NCBI RefSeq assembly: GCF_003149145.1
Contig: NZ_QGDQ01000005.1
Coordinates: 1-64,000, forward strand
Direction of reading: 5' to 3'
Source: Quadrisphaera granulorum
Lineage (GTDB): Bacteria > Actinomycetota > Actinomycetes > Actinomycetales > Quadrisphaeraceae
Length of the DNA stretch: 64,000 bases
Shown: one piece after another, positions 11,416-19,789 of the stretch
Position numbering within the stretch: position 1 is the first letter of the stretch
Layout of the letters: each line of letters opens with the position of its first letter
The notes under the pieces: model-generated
Seen by the model: the letters and a program-made list of their open reading frames with translations, nothing else
Databases searched by the model: none
What the model was told of the DNA's origin: nothing
Made by a program: the position numbers and the translations under genes

Positions 11416-12059
11416 GGGGCGGTCGTCGCGGCGTCACGGGGCGCCGGGCGGGTCGAGGTCGCGGTGGCGTCGAGGGAGGCGATCGTGGCGGCGTCCTCGC
11501 GGTCCGCCCGCCGCCCTCCGTAGAGCACCCCGTCGAACAGGACGGCGGCTCCGGTGAGCCGGTCCGCCAGTCCCGGGAGCGACCGCCCGGCTTCCCGGGC
11601 CGCTTCGGCGGCGGTCAGGCCGGGGGCGGCGCCCACGAGGTCTCGCTCCTGCAGGGCGCGCACGAGCGCCCGGAAGCCGATGACGACGGCGTCGTCCCAC
11701 CGCTCCTCCTGGGCGGCGCGCTGCGCGTCGCGGCGCAGGGAGGCCGCATCGACGGGGCCGGTGAGACCGGCTCCGTCGTCGGAGGTGGCGCGACGGGCGG
11801 CTGCGCCGGTGCGGCGCACGAGCAGGGCCACGACCACGACGACGGCCAGCACGAGCAGCGCCACCACGACCGCCTGCAGCACCCCGCCGCCGGAGGGCCC
11901 CTGGATGCGGGAGAGGGCGTCGAGGAGGGCATCCCACGCGCGCTGGAGCAGGCCGGGCTCGGCGTCGCGGTACACCTGCTTGGCGAGCTCGCGCTCGGCG
12001 GCGCGGCGCGCCTCGTCGGCGCTGGGCGCCAGCGGTGCCCCGGCGAGCAGCGGGATCAC
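11412..12059 (-). CDS. DUF4129 membrane-anchored protein
   Basis: 215 residues. An N-terminal segment of about 60 residues precedes one strong membrane helix (VLQAVVVALLVLAVVVVVALLV, about 63-84), and a cytoplasmic helical DUF4129 domain follows, with ERWDDAVVIGFRALVRALQERDL and LTAAEAA. DUF4129 is often found with transglutaminase-like or MoxR-DUF58 modules. GTG 12059 overlaps the upstream gene's stop by four bases, which fixes the start. Same operon as the MoxR ATPase. Confidence 0.83.
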
Positions 12060-13162
12060 TGCGCCGCGGAGCGGGCGAGCTCGACGTCCAGGCCCTCCTG
12101 GCGCATCCTCTGGTCGACGTAGAGCAGCGCCGTCACCGCCGACTGCAGCGGGTAGACCACCGTGTAGACGAGCGCGCTGCCGACGCCCGTGATCGCCAGG
12201 GTGATGGGAAAGTACAGCGGGCTGCCGATCCCGACGACGGCGCCGACCACGGTGGCGATGAGGTTGAACGGCGCCAGCACGATGCTGGCGACGACGCCGA
12301 TGCAGACGGCGGTGAGCAACCAGATGCCGAGGAGCCGCCAGAAACCCCGCCGCGACAGGGCCCAGGAGCGCTTGATCGCCCCGCCGACGCCCTGGCCCTC
12401 GAGCACGAGCGCGCAGGGAGCCAGCAGCAGGCGAACGGTCAGCCACAGCCCCAGCACGACGGCGCCGAGCGAACCCAGCAGTGTCAGGAGGACGCCGACG
12501 GTCGCGCCGTCGCCGTTGATCAGACTGACGGTAAGCAGCACGAGGCCTGGCGCCACCAGTGCGGCGACAGCGAGCCCCGGCACCAGGGAGAAGACCAGGG
12601 AGACGCCGACGAGGGACCAGAAGCGCTCGCGCACGCGGCGCCACAGCTCACCGCCGGGGGTGCGGCGTCCCAGCACGGCTGTGCTCACCGAGACGGTGAC
12701 CAGGCCGCTGAGGGCGGCCGTGGCCACAAGCGACAGCACCACGCTGAGCAGCAGGCCACCGAGAAATCCCGGAAGCGAGGAGCCGAAGGAGTCGAGCACC
12801 TGGTCCGTGGGCGCCGTGGGGTCCGCCAAGGAGGAGAACAGCTCTCCCGCTGTCAGCCCCTGCACCACCGACTGCACGAGCACGATGGTGACGACGACGG
12901 CGGCCGAGCCGCCCAGCAGCGGCTTCGGGTTCGACCTCACCGCGCGGAAGGCGCCGTCCCACAGCTCACCGAGCGACAGCGGACGCAGCGGGATGATCCC
13001 CGGTCGTGGAGCCGGAGCCGCCCACGAGCCACCGCCGGGCACCGGCGCGGGCTGTCCCCAACCGCTGACGGGCTGCTGGGGCGCCGACGGCAGTGGCGGC
13101 GGAGGCGGCGGGGGCTGCTGACCCCCGGCACCGGGCGCCGTCCAGCCGGGGGACTCACTCAT
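12056..13162 (-). CDS. multi-pass membrane protein with Pro-rich N-terminus
   Basis: About 368 residues. The first 60 are rich in Pro, Gly and Gln (PPPPPPPLPSAPQQP), then SLGELWDGAFRAVRSNPKPLL leads into roughly six membrane segments. The architecture resembles membrane proteins annotated with a glycerophosphoryl diester phosphodiesterase membrane domain, but no catalytic phosphodiesterase domain is present. It is the first gene of the DUF4129-DUF4350-MoxR-DUF58 operon and divergent from mtrA, with 92 bases between starts. ATG 13162 (MSESPGW) is used; ATG 13171 is equally possible. Function unknown. Confidence 0.7.
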   Translation of the reverse strand: MSESPGWTAPGAGGQQPPPPPPPLPSAPQQPVSGWGQPAPVPGGGSWAAPAPRPGIIPLRPLSLGELWDGAFRAVRSNPKPLLGGSAAVVVTIVLVQSVVQGLTAGELFSSLADPTAPTDQVLDSFGSSLPGFLGGLLLSVVLSLVATAALSGLVTVSVSTAVLGRRTPGGELWRRVRERFWSLVGVSLVFSLVPGLAVAALVAPGLVLLTVSLINGDGATVGVLLTLLGSLGAVVLGLWLTVRLLLAPCALVLEGQGVGGAIKRSWALSRRGFWRLLGIWLLTAVCIGVVASIVLAPFNLIATVVGAVVGIGSPLYFPITLAITGVGSALVYTVVYPLQSAVTALLYVDQRMRQEGLDVELARSAAQ

Positions 13163-13254
13163 GCGTCCCATCGTGGCATCCCGCTGACGCCGTCCGGGTG
13201 CGGTGACGCCGCAGCCACCCGGGTGCACGCGGGGTGGTCGGGCAGACTGGTGGG

Positions 13255-13932
13255 GTGAAGGGACGCGTCCTCGTCGTGGACGACGACACCGCGCTCGCGG
13301 AGATGATCGGCATCGTGCTCGGGGCCGAGGGGCTGGAGGTCTCGTTCTGCGCCACCGGCGGCGGCGCCGTCGCGGCGTTCCGGGAGTCCCGACCCGACCT
13401 CGTGCTGCTCGACCTCATGCTCCCAGGCATCGACGGCATCGAAGTGTGCCGGCGCATCCGCGCGGAGTCGGGAGTGCCGATCGTCATGCTCACGGCGCGC
13501 ACGGACAGCCTCGACGTCGTGGCGGGGCTGGAGTCCGGTGCTGACGACTACGTCGCCAAGCCGTTCAAGCCGAAGGAGCTCGTGGCGCGGGTGCGCGCCC
13601 GGCTGCGCCGCAACGACACCCCCGAGCAGGAGGTGCTGCGGATCGGTCCGGTGACCATCGACGTCGCCGGGCACGCCGTGCACCGCGGCGAGGAGCCGGT
13701 CAACCTCACCCCGCTGGAGTTCGACCTCCTGCTCGCGCTCGCGCGGCGCCCCTGGCAGGTGTTCAGCCGCGAGACGCTGCTGGAGCAGGTCTGGGGCTAC
13801 CGGCACGCCGCCGACACCCGCCTGGTCAACGTCCACGTGCAGCGGCTTCGCTCCAAGGTCGAGGCAGACCCCGAGCACCCCGAGGTGGTGCTCACCGTGC
13901 GCGGCGTCGGCTACAAGGCCGGCCCGCCCTGA
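13255..13932 (+). CDS. mtrA: response regulator MtrA
   Basis: 225 residues, OmpR/PhoB type. The receiver domain (1-115) has the acidic pocket D9-D11, phosphoacceptor D53 in LLDLMLPG and K102 in AKPFKP. The winged-helix output domain (about 130-225) contains LTPLEFDLLLALARRP and VNVHVQRLRSKVE. MtrA is the essential actinobacterial regulator linking cell division, envelope remodelling and DNA replication. GTG 13255 has CAGACT exactly six bases upstream (13243-13248) and no Shine-Dalgarno, suggesting a leaderless transcript. Identity is supported by mtrB and lpqB directly downstream. Confidence 0.96.
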   Translation: MKGRVLVVDDDTALAEMIGIVLGAEGLEVSFCATGGGAVAAFRESRPDLVLLDLMLPGIDGIEVCRRIRAESGVPIVMLTARTDSLDVVAGLESGADDYVAKPFKPKELVARVRARLRRNDTPEQEVLRIGPVTIDVAGHAVHRGEEPVNLTPLEFDLLLALARRPWQVFSRETLLEQVWGYRHAADTRLVNVHVQRLRSKVEADPEHPEVVLTVRGVGYKAGPP

Positions 13933-13943
13933 CGGGGCTCCAG

Positions 13944-15629
13944 GTGCTTCCCCCCGCTGAGCCGACGCGGCGGTGGCCGTCCCGGCTGACCACTCGGCTG
14001 AGGGTCCGTCTGGCGAGGCTGACGTCGGGGCCGGGCCCGCGTCAGCGGTGGCGCCGCTCGCTGCAGCTGCGGGTGGTCGCCACCACCACGTTGCTGTCGC
14101 TGCTGGCGGTCGCGGTCGCGGGGGCCTACCTCGCCGGCCGCATCAGCGACCAGCTCTTCGACAGCCGCCGCGACCAGGCGCTGACCGAGGCCCGTCGGGG
14201 CGCGCTCGACGCGCAGACCCGCTTCGACCAGTTCACGGCTTCCAACACCTACGAGGTGCAGCTGCAGGCGCAGACACTGCTGGGCCAGCTGGAGGGCGTC
14301 GGCCTCGACCGAGACCGCACGGTGCTGCTGCTGCAACTGCCGCGCACGGATCCGAGCGTGTCGATCGGCACGGCGCTGTCCAGCGCGACCGACGGGCCGT
14401 CCACCGTGCCCGACGCCCTCAGGGCGGCGGTCCGCAGGAACGGGACGACGCAGCAGTACCAGTCGATCAGCGTCATCGACGCCGAAGGCCGCGTGCGGCC
14501 CTGGCTCGCTGTCGGCTCGCTCGTCAAGGTGCCCATCTCGGGCGACTACGAGCTGTACTTCCTCTTCGACCTCTCGCGCGAGCAAGCAACCCTCGACGCG
14601 GTGCAGCGCACCCTGCTCGTCGGGGCGTTCGTCCTGGTCATGCTCGTCGGGGGGGTCACCGCCGCCGTCGTCCACCAGGTGGTGCAGCCGGTGCGCGCCG
14701 CGGCTGCGGTCGCTTCGCGGATGGGGGATGGGCACCTGGGCGACCGGATGGAGGTCAAGGGCGAGGACGACCTCGCCCGCCTCGCGGCGTCCTTCAACGC
14801 GATGGCGGCGAGCCTGGAGCAGCAGATCACCGAGCTGGAGCAGCTCGGCACGCTGCAACAGCGCTTCGTCTCCGACGTCTCTCACGAGCTGCGGACGCCG
14901 CTCACCACCATCCGCATGGCGGGGGAGGTGATCCACGATGCCCGCGAGGACTTCCCCCCGGCGGTGTCGCGCTCCGCGGAGCTGCTGTACACCCAGCTGG
15001 ACCGGTTCGAGGACCTGCTGGCCGACCTCCTGGAGATCAGCAGGTACGACGCCGGTGCTGCCGCGCTCGACGCGGAGCGCGTCGACGTCGCCCTGCTCGT
15101 GCGCCGCGTCGTCGAGGCCGCAGCGCCCCTGGCGGAGCGGCGCGGCAGCGACCTGGTCGTCAGGGTGCACCCCGCCCTGACCGCTGACGACGACGGCGCG
15201 GGCGGGTGCACGGCCGAGGTCGACCGTCGCCGCGTCGAGAGGATCCTCCGCAACCTCGTCGTCAACGCCATCGAGCACGGCGAGGGGCAACCCGTGGAGA
15301 TCGACGTCGCCGTCGACGCCGTCGCCGTCGCCGTCCGGGTGCGTGACCACGGCGTCGGGCTGAGCCCTACAGACGCCGCCCGCGTCTTCGACAGGTTCTG
15401 GCGAGCCGACCTGGCCCGTGCGCGCACCACCGGCGGTACGGGGTTGGGACTGGCGATCTCCCGCGAGGACGCGCTGCTGCACGGTGGGCGGTTGGAGGTC
15501 TCCGGGCGCCCCGGCCAGGGGGCGACCTTCCTCCTGACGCTGCCCCGCGACCGCGAGGCCCAGCTGGGTGCCGGATCACCGCTCGCCCTGCGGCCCCTGC
15601 TGCAGATCACCGCGGTGAACGGTGTTTGA
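13944..15629 (+). CDS. mtrB: sensor histidine kinase MtrB
   Basis: 561 residues. TM1 lies at about 43-65, an extracytoplasmic sensor domain at 66-224, TM2 at about 226-247, then HAMP, a HisKA domain with phospho-acceptor H314 in VSDVSHELRTPLTTI, and HATPase_c with the N box NLVVNAIEHGEG and G boxes DHGVGLSP and TGGTGLGLAI. It phosphorylates MtrA. The gap to mtrA is 11 bases. The gene ends inside a 16-base unit repeated three times that runs into the start of lpqB. GTG 13944 is the only sensible start, though its ribosome site is weak. Confidence 0.95.
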   Translation: MLPPAEPTRRWPSRLTTRLRVRLARLTSGPGPRQRWRRSLQLRVVATTTLLSLLAVAVAGAYLAGRISDQLFDSRRDQALTEARRGALDAQTRFDQFTASNTYEVQLQAQTLLGQLEGVGLDRDRTVLLLQLPRTDPSVSIGTALSSATDGPSTVPDALRAAVRRNGTTQQYQSISVIDAEGRVRPWLAVGSLVKVPISGDYELYFLFDLSREQATLDAVQRTLLVGAFVLVMLVGGVTAAVVHQVVQPVRAAAAVASRMGDGHLGDRMEVKGEDDLARLAASFNAMAASLEQQITELEQLGTLQQRFVSDVSHELRTPLTTIRMAGEVIHDAREDFPPAVSRSAELLYTQLDRFEDLLADLLEISRYDAGAAALDAERVDVALLVRRVVEAAAPLAERRGSDLVVRVHPALTADDDGAGGCTAEVDRRRVERILRNLVVNAIEHGEGQPVEIDVAVDAVAVAVRVRDHGVGLSPTDAARVFDRFWRADLARARTTGGTGLGLAISREDALLHGGRLEVSGRPGQGATFLLTLPRDREAQLGAGSPLALRPLLQITAVNGV

Positions 15630-15662
15630 GGTGAACGGTGTTTGAGGTGAACGGTGCCTGAG
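15615..15662 (+). repeat. three tandem 16-base units at the mtrB-lpqB junction
   Basis: GTGAACGGTGTTTGAG occurs at 15615-15630 and 15631-15646, and as GTGAACGGTGCCTGAG at 15647-15662. The mtrB stop (15627-15629) lies in unit one and the lpqB GTG (15654) in unit three. Each unit brings a TGA and a GAGGTG-GTG ribosome-site/start arrangement. Confidence 0.97.
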
Positions 15663-17477
15663 GGTCCGCGGGCCGCGGGTCCCCGCCGCCGGGTCGTCCT
15701 CGTGGCACTCGCAGGTGGGCTGGGAGCGGCGCTCTCCGGGTGCGCGCGCATCCCGACCTCGGGGCCCGTCCGCAGCGGCGGTGTGGTCGAGCCGGACGAG
15801 GAACCGGGATACCGCGTCGACCCGGTGGGGCCAGTCCCCGGCGCGACCCCCGAGGACGTGGTGCGCGGATTCCTCCTCGCGGGGGTGGGGGTCGACGACG
15901 AGTTCGGGGCCGCCCGTGCCTTCCTCAGCGACCCACGCCGGGCCAGCTGGCGTCCCACGGCGCTCACGGTCGTCCACCCTGCGGGGGCCCTGCAGGTGGT
16001 TCAGCAGGGTCAGCCGTCGGCGCAGCCCGGCGAGCAGGAGGAGCAGGTGACCGTGGCGGTCGGGACGCCGGTCACCGCCGAGGTGGACGACACCGGCCGT
16101 TACCGCCCCGCCGCCGTCGGACAGCGCCGCGACGTCGTCATGACCCTGGTCAGGGAGCAGGGGCAGTGGCGCATCGACGACGCTCCCGACCTGCTCATGC
16201 TCGACGAGTCCCGCTTCTCGCGTGTCTTCACGGAGCGGTCGGTGATGTTCGTCGCCCGCGCTGCCGACGTGCTCGTGCCCGACCCGCGCTGGCTCCTCGA
16301 CCGCCCCGCCACCGCCACCGCGCTGGTGGAGCAGGTGCTCGACGGGCCGCCCGAGTGGCTCGCGCGTGCGGTGGTCAGCGGGGCCCCCACCGGCACCGCG
16401 CTGCCGGACAACAGCGTCAGCGTCAGCCGCGGCGTCGCGACCGTCGACCTGCCCAGCAGCCTGCAGCGGCAACGGTCGGCGCTGCTGCGCCAGCTCCAGC
16501 AGCAGACCAGCGCCACGCTGCTGGCCGCCGGGCTGGGGATCACCCAGGTCGACCTCACCCTCGACGGCGGTGAGCTGACGGACGTCGCGCCCCAGTCCCT
16601 CCCGGCCGTCGCGGACGACGAGATGCCCGTCGTCGTCTCGCAGGACAGGGTGTGCCGCCTCGTCGGAGCGCAGCTCATGCCCCTCGAGGGCCTGCCCGTG
16701 GTGCCCGGGGCCAGTTCGCCCGCGGTACGGGGCGACGTCGTCGTCGTCCTCGTCGGGGGGCGTACCGCTCTGCAACGCCTCGAGCCGGCACCCCTCGACG
16801 GGCAGGTGGCCCAGCAGCCCGCCGCCGTGCCGCTGGGGGCCGACCTCACCCCGCCGTCGATCGATCCCCTGGGATGGGTCTGGACCACTCCCGCCGCCTC
16901 GGGAGGCACCGTGCTGGCCGTCTCCGCCGCCGGGGCGCCCACCGAGGTGAGCGCCCCGTGGCTCGCCGGGCGGCGGGTGATCGCGATGCGCGCCGCGCCC
17001 GACGGGGCCCGGATGCTCGTGACGTCCACGGGCCAGGGGGGACAGCCCGACGCCGTCCGTGTCGACGTCGCGGGCATCGCCCGCGCCGGAGACGGGACCC
17101 CCGTGGCGCTCTCCGCCGACACCGCCCCGCCCACGCCCTGGCTCGTCGGCGTCGCGGGCGCCGTCTGGGTCGGGCCGACGAGCGTGGCGGTGCTCGGCAC
17201 CGTCGCAGCGGACAGCGCCCAGGCCGCCAGCGCCAGCCAGACGGCCGGCGAGGCCGTCAGCGGTGCCGTTCCTACGGTGTGGCTCCTCGAGGGAGGGCGC
17301 GCGACTTACCTCGGTGGGCCGCCCGCCGAGGCCGGCGCCGCGACCATCGCCGGCGGTGCGGGACGTCAGTCCATCGTGGTCGGCGGCGCTAACGGGAGCA
17401 TCTGGCCGCGGGAGGGCTCGCGGTGGCTGGAGCTGATTCTGCAGGCACCGGCCTTCGACCCCGCCTACCCCAGCTGA
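15654..17477 (+). CDS. lpqB: lipoprotein LpqB
   Basis: 607 residues. A basic N-terminus and hydrophobic stretch end in the lipobox LSGC with lipidated C30. A GerMN-like domain spans roughly 195-310 and a beta-propeller-like LpqB domain fills the C-terminal half. In mycobacteria and Streptomyces LpqB sits outside the membrane and modulates MtrB. GTG 15654 is preceded by GAGGTG within the third 16-base repeat, so its translation is probably coupled to mtrB termination. Length matches the family. Confidence 0.94.
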   Translation: MPEGPRAAGPRRRVVLVALAGGLGAALSGCARIPTSGPVRSGGVVEPDEEPGYRVDPVGPVPGATPEDVVRGFLLAGVGVDDEFGAARAFLSDPRRASWRPTALTVVHPAGALQVVQQGQPSAQPGEQEEQVTVAVGTPVTAEVDDTGRYRPAAVGQRRDVVMTLVREQGQWRIDDAPDLLMLDESRFSRVFTERSVMFVARAADVLVPDPRWLLDRPATATALVEQVLDGPPEWLARAVVSGAPTGTALPDNSVSVSRGVATVDLPSSLQRQRSALLRQLQQQTSATLLAAGLGITQVDLTLDGGELTDVAPQSLPAVADDEMPVVVSQDRVCRLVGAQLMPLEGLPVVPGASSPAVRGDVVVVLVGGRTALQRLEPAPLDGQVAQQPAAVPLGADLTPPSIDPLGWVWTTPAASGGTVLAVSAAGAPTEVSAPWLAGRRVIAMRAAPDGARMLVTSTGQGGQPDAVRVDVAGIARAGDGTPVALSADTAPPTPWLVGVAGAVWVGPTSVAVLGTVAADSAQAASASQTAGEAVSGAVPTVWLLEGGRATYLGGPPAEAGAATIAGGAGRQSIVVGGANGSIWPREGSRWLELILQAPAFDPAYPS

Positions 17478-17492
17478 TGGCCAGCTGATGGC
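17471..17492 (+). repeat. tandem 11-base duplication at the lpqB stop
   Basis: CAGCTGATGGC at 17471-17481 and 17482-17492. The first copy contains the lpqB TGA (17475-17477). Confidence 0.95.
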
Positions 17493-17520
17493 CACGTCCC
17501 CGCGGCCGGTCCAGCACACC

Positions 17521-17551
17521 ATCCACAGCTCCATCCACAACTCGATCCACA
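17521..17551 (+). repeat. three ATCCACA elements at exact 12-base spacing
   Basis: ATCCACA starts at 17521, 17533 and 17545, with a related GTCCACA at 17585-17591. The seven bases match the end of the DnaA box TTATCCACA, but the two leading T residues are absent. It lies in the 165-base lpqB-comF gap. Confidence 0.6.
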
Positions 17552-17642
17552 GACCTGTGGGCCACCGCGGTGACGTTGCCCGCCGTCCACAGGCGCAGGA
17601 CGACGGCGCCCGTCGCGTGCGCCCGCGGGCACGCTGCCGGAC

Positions 17643-18494
17643 ATGCGCTGCGTGGGCCCCCTCGAGCCATCCGGGCGGCCGCGCCGCCCACCAGGACCCC
17701 TGAGAGCCCTCGCCGGAGCGGTGTGGCCAGTGGCCTGCGGCGGCTGCGGTGCCCTCGACGAGGTGCTCTGCCGCACCTGCGCCACCGCCGTCCGAGGTGG
17801 CGGCCTGCCTGCGGCGCTCGCGGGCACCACGGTTCGGGGCGCGCCGCCCACCTGGGCGGCCACCGCCTACGAGGGGGCGGTGCAGCGGGCGGTGGTGGCG
17901 TGGAAGGACCGCGACCGGACCGACCTGAGCCGCTGGCTGGGGCCCGCTCTCGCCTCCTCCGTGCTGGCGGCGCTGGAGCAGACCGAGCACCTCGTGCCGG
18001 AGCTGCTGGCTCCCGCGTCGTCCCTGTCGCGGGAGGCGAGCGGGCCCGGGCGTCCGGCATCGGTACTGCTGGTACCGGTGCCCTCGCGGCGCGCCGCCGT
18101 GGCGCGGCGCGGCCGGGACGCTGTCGCCGATCTCGCCGCGGCTGCCGCACGGGGGCTTCGGCTCCAGGGACTCCCGGTGGTCGCCGCACCGGTGCTGCGC
18201 CCGGCGCGGCGTGTGCGTGACCAGTCGGGCCTGGACGCCTCGGGCCGGGCCGGAAACCTCCGGCGCGCCCTCGAGGTCGGCCCTGCCGGCCCGCGCCTGG
18301 AGGGGCGAGTCGTCGTCCTCGTCGACGACGTTGTCACCACCGGCGCCACCCTCGCCGAGGCCGCCCGCGTGCTGCGCGAGCACGCCTGCCCGGCGGTCGC
18401 CGCGGCCGTCGTGGCGGCCGCGCAACGGCGTGGCGGCGGCGTTGCGAGTGACGAAGGGGACCCGGGTCTGGTCATGGGTGGAGGCGCCGACTAA
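17643..18494 (+). CDS. comF: ComF-family phosphoribosyltransferase-like protein
   Basis: 283 residues. An N-terminal zinc-ribbon-like region has C32-x2-C35 and C43-x2-C46. The C-terminal phosphoribosyltransferase-like domain carries the PRPP loop VVVLVDDVVTTGATLAEA. ComF proteins are linked to DNA uptake in naturally competent bacteria; in most Actinobacteria the role is unproven. ATG 17643 has no obvious ribosome site. The lpqB-comF-hpf-secA order is the conserved actinobacterial arrangement. Confidence 0.9.
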   Translation: MRCVGPLEPSGRPRRPPGPLRALAGAVWPVACGGCGALDEVLCRTCATAVRGGGLPAALAGTTVRGAPPTWAATAYEGAVQRAVVAWKDRDRTDLSRWLGPALASSVLAALEQTEHLVPELLAPASSLSREASGPGRPASVLLVPVPSRRAAVARRGRDAVADLAAAAARGLRLQGLPVVAAPVLRPARRVRDQSGLDASGRAGNLRRALEVGPAGPRLEGRVVVLVDDVVTTGATLAEAARVLREHACPAVAAAVVAAAQRRGGGVASDEGDPGLVMGGGAD

Positions 18495-18497
18495 CGT
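18492..18497 (+). promoter_or_regulatory. -10-like box upstream of hpf
   Basis: TAACGT straddles the comF stop and sits six bases before ATG 18504. It would start a leader RNA of about 230 bases for hpf. Confidence 0.45.
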
Positions 18498-18503
18498 CGA
18501 TCC

Positions 18504-18593
18504 ATGGCAGCCCGATCGCCCTCCACGCCGGTGTGGAGACGAGCGCTGGGTGCCCCCGCCGAGATCGTGAGGGGGTGGTCGCCGTCGTCCTGA
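18504..18593 (+). CDS. candidate 29-residue leaderless leader peptide upstream of hpf
   Basis: The ATG follows TAACGT by exactly six bases. The product starts MAARSPSTPVWRRALG and has many Arg, Pro, Ser and three Trp residues; it ends 143 bases before hpf. Codons are high-GC and compatible with coding, but the reading frame is short. It may be a regulatory upstream ORF or chance. Confidence 0.3.
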   Translation: MAARSPSTPVWRRALGAPAEIVRGWSPSS

Positions 18594-18666
18594 GCGCCGT
18601 GCCGAGCGCCTGATGCGTTCGCGCCAGCGCGGCGTGAGCACCGCCGGTGCCCCGACGTTCGCCGCG

Positions 18667-18683
18667 CACCCCTGCGAGGGGTG
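18667..18683 (+). promoter_or_regulatory. hairpin in the hpf leader
   Basis: CACCCCT pairs perfectly with AGGGGTG around GCG, flanked by further GC complementarity. It lies 54 bases upstream of the hpf start, inside the presumed leader. Confidence 0.4.
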
Positions 18684-18736
18684 CCGCGCCCGGGGTTCCG
18701 CCATCCGTCCCCCTGCAGCATCGGAGGAGAGACATC

Positions 18737-19513
18737 GTGGAGATCGTGGTCACCGCTCGGCACACGGAGGTGCCCGGACGGTTCCGCCGTCACCTGGACG
18801 AGAAGCTGGCGAAGGTCGAGCAGCTCGCACCCAAGGTGCAGCGCATCGAGGTCGCCGTCAGCCACGAGGCGAACAAGCGGCAGTCGGAACGATGCGAGCG
18901 CATCGAACTGACGCTGCGAGGGCCCGGGCCGGTCGTCCGGGCCGAGGCGTGCGCCTCCGACGCCTACGCGGCGCTCGACATGGCCACCACGAAGCTCATG
19001 GAACGCCTCCGACGAGCCAGCGACCGCAAGAAGGTCCACAAGCAGGCGCACGGGGGTAACCACGCACGGGGGAGCGCCGAGCCCGCGCTGCCCGTGCCCG
19101 AGGCCGTGCTCGCTCCCCTGACCGCCGCTGCCCCCGCAGCCCCGGTGGTCACCGAGGAGCCGCCACCGACCCCGGACGACCACGTGCACCGCGGCGACGC
19201 ACAGCAGGTCGGGGACGGCGAGTGGGTGCTGGGGGAGTCGCCCGTCGTCATCCGCGACAAGGTGCACCCGGCCACGCCGATGACGCTCGAGGCCGCCCTG
19301 GAGCAGATGGAGCTGGTCGGGCACGACTTCTACCTGTTCGTCGACGCCGACACCGGCCGCCCGAGCGTCGTCTACCGGCGCCGCGGGTGGAGCTACGGCG
19401 TCCTGCGTCTGGCCGGCGAGGGGGAAGCGGCTGACGACGGCACGGTCTCGGACGCCCAGCAGGACGGCACGTCCGCCGAGCGCCGTGAGCCCGTGGGGGC
19501 CGGCAGTCGTTGA
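18737..19513 (+). CDS. hpf: ribosome hibernation-promoting factor, long form
   Basis: 258 residues. An N-terminal S30AE/RaiA domain (1 to about 105, VEIVVTARHTEVPGRFRRHL) binds the 30S decoding region. An Ala/Pro-rich linker follows, then the C-terminal dimerisation domain (about 165-225) containing HDFYLFVDADTGRPSVVYRRRG, which makes 100S ribosome dimers. Long HPF is the form typical of Actinobacteria; it silences ribosomes in stationary phase or stress. GTG 18737 has GGAGGAG seven bases upstream. Homology begins exactly here, excluding longer in-frame starts. Confidence 0.95.
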   Translation: MEIVVTARHTEVPGRFRRHLDEKLAKVEQLAPKVQRIEVAVSHEANKRQSERCERIELTLRGPGPVVRAEACASDAYAALDMATTKLMERLRRASDRKKVHKQAHGGNHARGSAEPALPVPEAVLAPLTAAAPAAPVVTEEPPPTPDDHVHRGDAQQVGDGEWVLGESPVVIRDKVHPATPMTLEAALEQMELVGHDFYLFVDADTGRPSVVYRRRGWSYGVLRLAGEGEAADDGTVSDAQQDGTSAERREPVGAGSR

Positions 19514-19532
19514 GCCGTTGAGCTGTTGAGTC
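19509..19532 (+). repeat. three 8-base units at the hpf stop
   Basis: GTTGAGCC, GTTGAGCT and GTTGAGTC in tandem. The hpf TGA is in the first unit; the others add TGA in the two other frames. Confidence 0.9.
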
Positions 19533-19543
19533 TCAGCCACCGG

Positions 19544-19579
19544 CAGGCCCGGCGAGGGCGCACGCCCCCGCCGGGCCTG
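19544..19579 (+). terminator. hairpin after hpf
   Basis: CAGGCCCGGC pairs with GCCGGGCCTG, and the inner GGGCG/CGCCC can pair too. It starts about 30 bases after the hpf stop. Confidence 0.7.
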
Positions 19580-19669
19580 CTGGCTGCCGGTCGTGCCTGC
19601 GGCGCCCGCGCCTCGTACGCCCGGATCCGACGGGTTTCGGCTAGTTCTGCCCCGGATGTCGGCGAGTCG

Positions 19670-19699
19670 TTCAGGTGGTGCGGCTGCGGCTGGCACGAT
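19670..19699 (+). promoter_or_regulatory. possible promoter of the response regulator gene
   Basis: TTCAGG and CACGAT separated by 18 bases, about 90 bases before the start. The surrounding 276-base gap holds no convincing gene. Weak match only. Confidence 0.25.
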
Positions 19700-19789
19700 G
19701 CTGGGGGCAGTGCGCCGTGCTGGGGGGTGCGGTGGCGGCCTGAAGGTCGGTGACCCCGGCGGTGGGCGTGTCGACGGTAGCGGTCGGTC

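Noticed and set aside
15576-18704. 1042-codon minus-strand open frame across lpqB and comF
   Set aside because: Shadow of two conserved genes on the other strand; composition is typical of antisense high-GC sequence.
19544-19752. Short open frames between hpf and the LuxR-type regulator
   Set aside because: They run through the hpf terminator hairpin and lack codon bias.
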